This document shows positions 44,016-50,580 of a stretch of DNA of 57,790 nt, in pieces. The position numbers and the translations under genes were made by a program. A model generated the notes under the pieces. That model saw only the letters and a program-made list of their open reading frames with translations, made no database searches and was not told where the DNA came from. The DNA comes from a virus, in the IMG/VR virus record IMGVR_UViG_3300033149_006504, positions 1-57,790 of that record; one strand, written 5' to 3'. How positions within the stretch are numbered: the first letter of the stretch is position 1; every line of letters starts with the position of its first letter.

Positions 44016-44891
44016 ATGAACATCATAGGTCTTGGCAGTGCTGGGTGCGGAATCGCTGAAGCCTTTTCGCAGTATCCTCAATATAAAATATTTAAAATAG
44101 ATGTTGACATTTCTGGTGATAGGTGCTATAATGTACCTAAGTTTAAACAAGCAGAGGAGTATGAGCAATATAAATTTCCAAAATTGAAATCATTTTTTAA
44201 GGGAATATCTGGGGAAACCCTGTTTATCATCGGAGGAGGGGGAAAAATATCTTGTGCCTCCTTAAGGATTCTTGAAATTATCAAAAAGTTACCCATATCA
44301 ATATTATACATAAAACCAGAAGAGGGATTACTGAATCCATCTCAGTGCCTACAAAACCGTGCTGTATTCGGTGTGATGCAGGAATATTCAAGATCTGCCG
44401 TATTTGAAAAGATGTATATTGTCTCTAATGACTCTCTAGATTCCATCGCAGATGGTGCACCAGTAATAGGATATTACGATAAACTCAACGAAATACTTGT
44501 TTCCGCCTTGCACATGATAAATGTATTTTATAATACAGAACCAGTATTTGGTAAAATTTCCAAACTCAAAGACACCCATCGCCTGATAACAATTGGCATG
44601 TTCGATATTGAAAAGAATAAAGAAAAAATGTTTTTTTCCCTTGACAGACCCCGCCATAAATGTTATATTTATAGTATAAACGAAAACAAGTTGAGGTCAG
44701 ATAACAAATTATTTAAAAAAATAAAAAATTTAGTAAAATCAAAGACACAAGAAAATCTTAATATAGAGTATGTGATATACTCAAATGATTGGGATTACGA
44801 CATGGGCTATGTAGTGGAGGCTAGTCCATATATTCAATTAGAAGAACTAAACAAACCCAGCGGGACGAAAGATTTGTCGTCCCGACTATAG
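44016..44891 (+). CDS. Divergent FtsZ/tubulin-like protein
   Basis: A 291-residue protein beginning immediately after the polymerase stop. Three segments align in order with FtsZ: GLGSAGCGIAEAF (5-17; FtsZ GxGGGGxN T1 loop), LFIIGGGGKISCASLRILEI (69-88; the GGGTGTG T4-loop strand and helix), and KMYIVSNDSLDSI (132-144; the LIVIPNDRLL strand of FtsZ), followed by a helix like DKLNEILVSALHMINVF. The second GTG of the signature is replaced by KIS and I see no T7-loop NxDxxE, so GTP hydrolysis and typical polymerisation may be lost. An NAD-binding Rossmann protein is the main alternative. It lies among replication genes, and two promoter-like sequences lie inside it. Confidence 0.6.
   Translation: MNIIGLGSAGCGIAEAFSQYPQYKIFKIDVDISGDRCYNVPKFKQAEEYEQYKFPKLKSFFKGISGETLFIIGGGGKISCASLRILEIIKKLPISILYIKPEEGLLNPSQCLQNRAVFGVMQEYSRSAVFEKMYIVSNDSLDSIADGAPVIGYYDKLNEILVSALHMINVFYNTEPVFGKISKLKDTHRLITIGMFDIEKNKEKMFFSLDRPRHKCYIYSINENKLRSDNKLFKKIKNLVKSKTQENLNIEYVIYSNDWDYDMGYVVEASPYIQLEELNKPSGTKDLSSRL
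44104..44132 (+). promoter_or_regulatory. Sigma70-consensus sequence inside the FtsZ-like gene
   Basis: TTGACA, 17 bp, TATAAT: perfect consensus on the + strand. It is coding sequence, so chance is possible, but the match is complete. The next complete gene downstream is the SSB gene. Confidence 0.5.
44641..44669 (+). promoter_or_regulatory. Sigma70-like promoter upstream of the SSB gene
   Basis: TTGACA, 17 bp, TATATT, about 260 nt before the SSB ATG and within the preceding gene. Confidence 0.5.
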
Positions 44892-44927
44892 CCAACCGGC
44901 ACAATAATAATAGAGGAGAATAATAAG

Positions 44928-45698
44928 ATGGCATTAGACATCTCAAAAATTCGAGCACGACTCGATACTGTAAAAAACAACGGCAAAGCGGGAGGCTCGT
45001 TTTGGCGTCCAAAAGACGGCACACAAGTCATCCGCATTGTTCCAACAGCGGACGGTGATCCTTTCAAGGACTATTGGTTCCACTACAATCTGGGGCCAGA
45101 GCAGCGAGGGGGACTTCTTTGTCCGAAAAAGAATCATGGAGATAGTTGTCCCATCTGTAATTTCAAAGATCAACTTTGGAAAGAGTTTAACGAAACTCAA
45201 GATCAAGATACCATGAAGCTGGCCAAGGATTTATCTCCACGGCAAAGATTCTTCTCACCAGTGATGGTGAGGACAGAGGAGTCTGAGGGCATCCGAATTT
45301 GGGGATATGGTAAAGAGGCGTATACTTCGCTCCTTAACCTTGTTTTAAATCCCGAATACGGAGATATTACAGATATTGATGATGGGACAGACCTGACCTT
45401 AACATATGGAAAGCCCCCAGGTGCAACCTATCCTAAAACTACCCTGACTCCCCGTCGTCGCACAGGTCCACTTTGCGATGATATTGTTGGCGGAGACGAA
45501 GAATGCACTCGATTGCTGGAAAATATTCCAAAGTTTGATACTCTTTTCGTGATGAAGAGTAAGGAGGAGGTACAAGCTGCTCTTGATGGCTTTATTTCGT
45601 CGCTGGAACCCGACACGGGAAACAGTGCACCAGAGCAACTGCAGGCGGAAGAGACATCAGATGTCCTTGCAGCATTTAATGAACTGACTGGCAATTAA
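44928..45698 (+). CDS. Single-stranded DNA-binding protein, gp32-like
   Basis: A 256-residue protein. The N-terminal KAGGSFWRPKDG leads into an OB-fold core. The zinc ligands match T4 gp32 almost exactly: His52-X12-Cys65-X8-Cys74-X2-Cys77 (T4: H-X12-C-X9-C-X2-C). The C-terminal 40 residues are acidic (EPDTGN...EETSD), the usual protein-contact tail. It coats ssDNA and recruits UvsX and the helicase. It is shorter than T4 gp32 (301). GGAG ribosome site; a perfect inverted repeat follows the stop. Confidence 0.9.
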   Translation: MALDISKIRARLDTVKNNGKAGGSFWRPKDGTQVIRIVPTADGDPFKDYWFHYNLGPEQRGGLLCPKKNHGDSCPICNFKDQLWKEFNETQDQDTMKLAKDLSPRQRFFSPVMVRTEESEGIRIWGYGKEAYTSLLNLVLNPEYGDITDIDDGTDLTLTYGKPPGATYPKTTLTPRRRTGPLCDDIVGGDEECTRLLENIPKFDTLFVMKSKEEVQAALDGFISSLEPDTGNSAPEQLQAEETSDVLAAFNELTGN

Positions 45699-45713
45699 GA
45701 GCCGTTTACCCAC

Positions 45714-45739
45714 GAGGAGGGCGGAATTCCGCCCTCCTC
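45714..45739 (+). terminator. Perfect 11-bp hairpin after the SSB gene
   Basis: GAGGAGGGCGG pairs with CCGCCCTCCTC around AATT, forming a 26-nt palindrome. No U-run follows, so it may be an RNA 3'-end stabiliser or weak terminator. Confidence 0.65.
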
Positions 45740-45775
45740 ATCACATTACAATAATTAACATATTTAGAGAGTACA

Positions 45776-46339
45776 ATGACAACAGAGACGACAACAGAGA
45801 CGACAACAGCAACCGAAGGATCCACAGCAACCGTTCATTATCGAGGAACTTTGAATGATGGCACTGAATTCGATAATTCCCATACACGCGGTGAACCAAT
45901 TACCTTTACAGTCGGTGCAGGAATGATGATTCCGGGGTTCAATAACGCCGTCACTGGTATGACAACCGGAGAAACCAAAACAGTGACAATTCCTGCAGAA
46001 GAGGCATATGGTCCTGTGAACCCAGAGGCAAAAACTGTGGTTCCTCGATCCAACTTTCCATCGGAGATCGAACTAACTGATGGCATGCCAGTTCCCCTTC
46101 GCACTCCTCAAGGTCGTACCGTTTATGGTCGTATCACGGAGCAACAAGAGGATGCTGTAACGGTTGACCTAAATCATCCGCTGGCTGGGCAGGATCTCCA
46201 GTTTGAGATTGAGCTGGTTTCGGTTACGAGTGGGCCTACTGACACCACCACCGATACAACCACCACTACTGACACCACCACTACTGACACCACCACTACT
46301 GACACCACCACTACTGACACCACCACTACAACAACCTAG
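45776..46339 (+). CDS. SlyD-like FKBP peptidyl-prolyl isomerase
   Basis: A 187-residue protein. The FKBP core is TVHYRGTLNDGTEFDNS (18-35) and MIPGFNNAV (51-59). An insert-in-flap region (about 77-130), and then the SlyD signature NHPLAGQDLQFEIELV (133-148), return to the fold. SlyD-type enzymes are isomerase-chaperones. The start (MTTETTTETTTATE) and the end (repeats of TTDTT) are unusual low-complexity tails. It lies between SSB and UvsX genes and may help fold phage proteins. FKBP genes are rare in phages, which suggests acquisition from a host. Confidence 0.85.
   Translation: MTTETTTETTTATEGSTATVHYRGTLNDGTEFDNSHTRGEPITFTVGAGMMIPGFNNAVTGMTTGETKTVTIPAEEAYGPVNPEAKTVVPRSNFPSEIELTDGMPVPLRTPQGRTVYGRITEQQEDAVTVDLNHPLAGQDLQFEIELVSVTSGPTDTTTDTTTTTDTTTTDTTTTDTTTTDTTTTTT
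46268..46327 (+). repeat. Four exact 15-nt tandem repeats at the FKBP 3' end
   Basis: ACTGACACCACCACT occurs four times in a row (46268, 46283, 46298, 46313), coding for a Thr/Asp tail. Copy number is likely to vary by slippage. Confidence 0.9.
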
Positions 46340-46447
46340 CAGTTCTTCTCTGGCCGCAGGGAGGCACGGGCTTACAGGTGTCTCACTTTATTTTATAAAC
46401 AAAGAAGCTCAAGTAGATGAAAATACCAATTAAAGGCGGAGCAATAA

Positions 46448-47557
46448 ATGGCAAAGAGAACTAAATCGTCTGCTGGAAAACTTTCTATGACAGATATGAG
46501 AAAGATGATTAATAAAAAGGCGGGAATGAATGTCGCCCACAATTTGAAAGAGGAGAACCCTACAGAGGTCACTCAATGGATCCCAACAGGTTCTCGGTGG
46601 CTTGATTCAATTATTTGTCGAGGTCAGCTGGCTGGAATTCCCGTCGGAAAAGTAACAGAAATCGCGGGCCTTGAGTCTACTGGGAAGTCCTATATGGCCG
46701 CCCAAATCGCGGCAAATGCTCAAAAGATGGATATGGATGTTGTTTATTTTGATTCTGAATCTGCCATCGACCCGGACTTTCTAGAAAACACTGGCTGCGA
46801 CCTGGACAGGCTGGTTTATGTTCAAGCAACTTCTGTCGAGTTTGTTTTAGAAACCATGGAAGAGTTACTCGGCTCTGATAATCAAATTCTCTTTATCTGG
46901 GATTCTCTGGCCCTAACCCCTGCAATTTCGGATGTAGAAGGAGACTTTAACCCCCAGTCATCTATGGCGATGAAGGCTCGCATTTTAGCCAAGGGGATGT
47001 CAAAGTTAACTCTAGCTATAGCGAATACTAAGTCCACATTTTTGGTTCTCAACCAGCTAAAGACAAATATCACTCGTTCACCCAGCGAGGCCATGACGAC
47101 TCCGTATGTCACACCCGGAGGCAAGGCTATGATTTATGCATATTCTTTGCGCATCTGGCTCACAGGCCGCAAGGCAAAGGCAAGCTTCGTTTTGGATAGC
47201 AATGGGTTTCGTATTGGATCCGAGGTCAAGGTGAAGCTTGAGAAATCTCGATTTGGAACACAAGGGCGCCGGTGCAACTTCCGTATCCTGTGGGGCGGTG
47301 ACCAAGTCAGCATCCAAGATGATGAGTCTCTGTTCGATGCTGTAAGAGGGTCCGACACAATTCTCCAGTCCGGTGCTTGGTATACCATGATTTTTGAAGA
47401 TGGTAAATCTGAAAAATTTCAAGCTGCAAAGTGGGCGGAGAAGATGAGTACCGAGAAGTTCAGACAAAGAGTATATCAGATTATGGATGAAGAAGTCATT
47501 ATGAAGTTCAACAAACGCGAAGGTAAAGCCGAAGATTATTACGACATCGAAGAATAG
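46448..47557 (+). CDS. uvsX: RecA-family recombinase, UvsX-like
   Basis: A 369-residue strand-exchange protein (T4 UvsX 391). Walker A is GLESTGKS (74-81), the Walker B-like strand is ILFIWDSLAL (near 147), and FLVLNQLK...VTPGGKAM represents the DNA-binding loop and L2 region. The C-terminus is acidic (EDYYDIEE). It works with the gp32-like SSB upstream in recombination-dependent replication. GGCGGAG ribosome site before ATG 46448. Confidence 0.92.
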   Translation: MAKRTKSSAGKLSMTDMRKMINKKAGMNVAHNLKEENPTEVTQWIPTGSRWLDSIICRGQLAGIPVGKVTEIAGLESTGKSYMAAQIAANAQKMDMDVVYFDSESAIDPDFLENTGCDLDRLVYVQATSVEFVLETMEELLGSDNQILFIWDSLALTPAISDVEGDFNPQSSMAMKARILAKGMSKLTLAIANTKSTFLVLNQLKTNITRSPSEAMTTPYVTPGGKAMIYAYSLRIWLTGRKAKASFVLDSNGFRIGSEVKVKLEKSRFGTQGRRCNFRILWGGDQVSIQDDESLFDAVRGSDTILQSGAWYTMIFEDGKSEKFQAAKWAEKMSTEKFRQRVYQIMDEEVIMKFNKREGKAEDYYDIEE

Positions 47558-47564
47558 CTCATCG

Positions 47565-47582
47565 CACTACCTTTGGGTAGTG
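47565..47582 (+). promoter_or_regulatory. Small hairpin between uvsX and the J-domain gene
   Basis: CACTACC pairs with GGTAGTG (7 bp) around a TTTG loop, 18 nt before the ATG at 47600. No U-tract, so not a clear terminator; it could affect translation of the next gene. Confidence 0.4.
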
Positions 47583-47599
47583 TAGATACTATTTGTAAT

Positions 47600-48190
47600 A
47601 TGGATCCGCTTTTAAAGGCAAAATACGATAAGTTACTTTTTGAATTGAAATATCTAGAAGCGGATCTCGAATATCACAATTCTGTTCTGTCCACCGCCGA
47701 TAGTGAGTTTAAGAATTGCTTTTATGCAGAGGTAGACAAGCGAGGAGTCCGCAGCCGACTGGACATTAAGCCAAAAACTCAAGAAGAAATAAAACTAAAT
47801 CGAAAACAGCGAAGAGCAAAAAAGAAGGCGAGCAAGGCGGCAGAATCTCTTTACAAACAAATCGCAAACAAAACACATCCAGATAAATTATTAAAAGTAT
47901 CTGATGAGGAGCGCGCCGAAAAAGAGAAGAAGTTTCTAGAGGCCAGTGAGGCAAAGGAGACGGACAACATTTTAAAACTTCATTCTTTGGCAAAAGAATT
48001 AAACATAGAGATTTTAGAAATCTCGGAAGAACAACTAGCCCTGTTCGAGCAGAAGACATCAGAGATTAAAAAACAAATATATATTAAAAAAAACACATGG
48101 ATTTGGGCTTGGTATAATGCCAAAAGCGAAAACCGCGATTCGATCATGTCCAGATATCTCGATTGTGTCTTGACAAACATCCCGAAATGA
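47600..48190 (+). CDS. J-domain-like protein
   Basis: A 196-residue protein from ATG 47600. A TTG at 47573 would add 9 residues, but it lies inside a hairpin. Residues 1-80 form charged helices, with a basic RKQRRAKKKASKA segment (68-80). LYKQIANKTHPDKL (84-97) contains the His-Pro-Asp (93-95) signature of DnaJ J-domains, preceded by a helix with basic residues and followed by a helix, as expected. It lacks Gly/Phe and zinc regions. It probably recruits host DnaK to a phage target, perhaps replication complexes, given its place between uvsX and the exonuclease. The 3' end contains the -35 box of the next promoter. Confidence 0.7.
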   Translation: MDPLLKAKYDKLLFELKYLEADLEYHNSVLSTADSEFKNCFYAEVDKRGVRSRLDIKPKTQEEIKLNRKQRRAKKKASKAAESLYKQIANKTHPDKLLKVSDEERAEKEKKFLEASEAKETDNILKLHSLAKELNIEILEISEEQLALFEQKTSEIKKQIYIKKNTWIWAWYNAKSENRDSIMSRYLDCVLTNIPK

Positions 48191-48199
48191 TGATATAAT
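48170..48199 (+). promoter_or_regulatory. Sigma70-type promoter for the exonuclease gene
   Basis: TTGACA, 18-bp spacer, TATAAT, about 18 nt before the ATG at 48217. An AGGAGAAG ribosome site lies between. Confidence 0.75.
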
Positions 48200-48216
48200 A
48201 TATCACAGGAGAAGAA

Positions 48217-49173
48217 ATGAAAAGATTGGTAATTATTGATGCCCTCAACGCATACTTTAGAGCTTATATCGTAGACCCGAGCTTATCCATGAATGGTGAT
48301 CCCATAGGCGGATACAAGGGGTTTATGAAAATTCTGCAAAAACTTTGTCGAGAACTTCAACCAGATGAAATCGTCATCGCCTGGGATGGCCCCGGCGGAT
48401 CGCAAAAGCGCAAGGCGGTAAATAAAAATTATAAAGAAGGCAGAAAGCCGATTAGACTCAACCGTTCCGTGAGGACACTAACGGAAGATCAGGAGTTGCA
48501 AAACAAGGTGTGGCAGCAACTTCGACTTATGGAAATGTTAAACTTCGCTCCAGTGATTCAGCTGGTGAGTGATGGAATAGAGGCTGATGATGTAATCTCA
48601 TATGTGAGCCAGTATCATAAATACGATGGGTGGCAAAAGATAATTGTTTCAAGCGACAAAGACTTCTTCCAGCTATGCGATAATGAGACGGTCTTGTACC
48701 GCCCCATTCAGAAGGTCTTCATGAATCGTCCAAGAATACTTAAGGAATTCGGAATACATCCGACTAACTTTGCCATGGCCAGAGCCATCGTTGGCGATAA
48801 ATCAGATAACCTCCTCGGAGTGAGGGGAGTCGGCCTAACAACAGTGGCGAAAAAGATGCCCTTCTTCGCCGAAGAGGAGGATGTAACCATCGACGACATA
48901 ATGGGGTTTTGTGAAAACGATAACACAGGGCTTAAAACAATAGCATCGATTGGGGAGTCTCGCGATTTGATAGCGGAAAATTATAAAATAATGCAGCTCT
49001 ATAGTCCATCTATCTCGGTACAAACAAAGAGTAAATTAAAATATTCCCTAGACAGTTTTAAATCTGAATTTAATAAAACAGAGATGATTAAACGCATGAA
49101 TGAGGATGGGTTCGGAGAGTGGAATACAACATCTTTATTCTCCATATTTAAGAAAATCGTAAGTAATTCTTGA
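48217..49173 (+). CDS. 5'-3' exonuclease / RNase H, FEN-like
   Basis: A 318-residue enzyme of the FEN/T4 RNase H family that removes RNA primers and flaps at the lagging strand. Acidic metal ligands are present in order: Asp8 (VIIDALNAYFRAY), Asp57 (AWDGPG), Glu122/Asp124/Asp125 (GIEADDVI), Asp147/Asp149 (SSDKDF) and Asp194/Asp197 (GDKSDN). The helix-3-turn-helix GVRGVGLTTVAKKM (201-214) follows. Length matches T4 Rnh (305). It may compensate for the absence of an N-terminal 5' nuclease on the polymerase. Strong sigma70-type promoter upstream. Confidence 0.92.
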   Translation: MKRLVIIDALNAYFRAYIVDPSLSMNGDPIGGYKGFMKILQKLCRELQPDEIVIAWDGPGGSQKRKAVNKNYKEGRKPIRLNRSVRTLTEDQELQNKVWQQLRLMEMLNFAPVIQLVSDGIEADDVISYVSQYHKYDGWQKIIVSSDKDFFQLCDNETVLYRPIQKVFMNRPRILKEFGIHPTNFAMARAIVGDKSDNLLGVRGVGLTTVAKKMPFFAEEEDVTIDDIMGFCENDNTGLKTIASIGESRDLIAENYKIMQLYSPSISVQTKSKLKYSLDSFKSEFNKTEMIKRMNEDGFGEWNTTSLFSIFKKIVSNS

Positions 49174-49198
49174 CAAGAATCACAGCAGATGCTATACT
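49170..49198 (+). promoter_or_regulatory. Sigma70-type promoter for the helicase-RNR genes
   Basis: TTGACA, 17-bp spacer, TATACT, about 24 nt before the helicase ATG. A GGGGGG ribosome site lies between. Confidence 0.72.
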
Positions 49199-49221
49199 AG
49201 TAATTCAACACGGGGGGATTT

Positions 49222-50580
49222 ATGTCAAAGGAAGACTTTAGTCAATATGGTAAGGATTTTCAAGAAGCTTTGTGTCATTTGATTTTAGTCGACCGACCGT
49301 TTGCAGATCAGATGTATGAGGTTCTGGATATAAATTTTCTAGAACTAAAATATTTACAAGTTTTTGTGAGACTCATCCGGGAACATCGAGAGAAATTTCC
49401 TGTTCATCCAACAGAGAATATCATGAAGTCTATTCTGCGAACAGAACTGTCTAATGAATTGGATTCTGTACAGCAACAAATAAGAAACTTTTTTGCAAGA
49501 ATTTTTAAAACAGAAATAGAAGATTCGGAATATATTAAAAGTGTGTCTTTGGACTTCTGCAGAAAACAAAAGCTAAAAGAAGCAATGCTCAAATCGGTTT
49601 CTCTAATTAAAGACTCTTCATTTGATGAGATATCTCAGGTTATAAATGACGCCCTTAAGCTAGGTTCGGATTCCGATTTCGGACACGACTATATGCGAGA
49701 CTTTGAGCAGAGGTTCCTTATAAAGTCTCGGGACCCGGTACGAACTGGCTGGGCAGAAATAGATAGGATCACACACCAGGGTCTTGGTAATGGTGAGCTC
49801 GGTGTTGTTATAGCTCCAACTGGTGCCGGAAAATCTATGGCCCTTGTCCACCTGGGGGCACAGGCAGTCATGGACGGTAGAAACGTTGTCTATTATACTC
49901 TGGAATTGTCGGATACAGTTGTTGGTTCGAGATTTGATAGCTGCATAACTAATGTACCGCTAGACGATCTCCGAAGCTTCAAGGATGAAATATATGAAAA
50001 AATTGATGATCTGGAGGGGAAGCTAATCGTCAAAGAATATCCAACAAAGTCCTCCTCCGTTATGACCCTAAAAGCACATGTAGAGAAATTAATTAATAGG
50101 GGCTTTAAACCCGATGTTCTTATCGTTGATTATGCGGACCTTTTACGTCCTGCCTCAACATTGAGGGAGAAAAGACATGAATTGGAGACTATTTATGAAC
50201 AGCTCCGTGGCTTGGCGCAAGAACATAAATGTTGTGTTTGGACCGCATCGCAGACAAACCGTTCCGGCTTGAATGCTGAAGTTATTACCATGGAATCAAT
50301 AAGTGAGGCTTTTAATAAGTGTTTTGTCGCAGATTTTATATTTTCAATATCCAGAACATCGGAAGACAAATTGAATAATTCCGGCCGTGTTTTTATTGCC
50401 AAGAACAGGAACGGGGTTGATGGGGCAATTTATCCTATTTTCATGGACACCTCCAATATCACAATTAAGGTATTTCCATCCTCCGGAGAAACAATCGGAG
50501 AGGTCAAAAGAGATGCGAAAAAGCGACAAGAGCAGAAGCTAGTAACACTATACAAGAAAAATAAAGGCGGAAGGAAATAA
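49222..50580 (+). CDS. Replicative DNA helicase, DnaB/gp41-like
   Basis: A 452-residue ring helicase (T4 gp41 475). The N-terminal helical domain (1-155) is followed by a RecA-type motor with Walker A APTGAGKS (198-205), LELSDTVVGSRFDS (228-240), Walker B VLIVDYADLL (299-308), WTASQTNRSG (motif H3) and an arginine-finger region ISRTSEDKLN. The C-terminus is a basic tail (KKNKGGRK). The RNR gene begins at the next nucleotide after the stop. Confidence 0.92.
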   Translation: MSKEDFSQYGKDFQEALCHLILVDRPFADQMYEVLDINFLELKYLQVFVRLIREHREKFPVHPTENIMKSILRTELSNELDSVQQQIRNFFARIFKTEIEDSEYIKSVSLDFCRKQKLKEAMLKSVSLIKDSSFDEISQVINDALKLGSDSDFGHDYMRDFEQRFLIKSRDPVRTGWAEIDRITHQGLGNGELGVVIAPTGAGKSMALVHLGAQAVMDGRNVVYYTLELSDTVVGSRFDSCITNVPLDDLRSFKDEIYEKIDDLEGKLIVKEYPTKSSSVMTLKAHVEKLINRGFKPDVLIVDYADLLRPASTLREKRHELETIYEQLRGLAQEHKCCVWTASQTNRSGLNAEVITMESISEAFNKCFVADFIFSISRTSEDKLNNSGRVFIAKNRNGVDGAIYPIFMDTSNITIKVFPSSGETIGEVKRDAKKRQEQKLVTLYKKNKGGRK

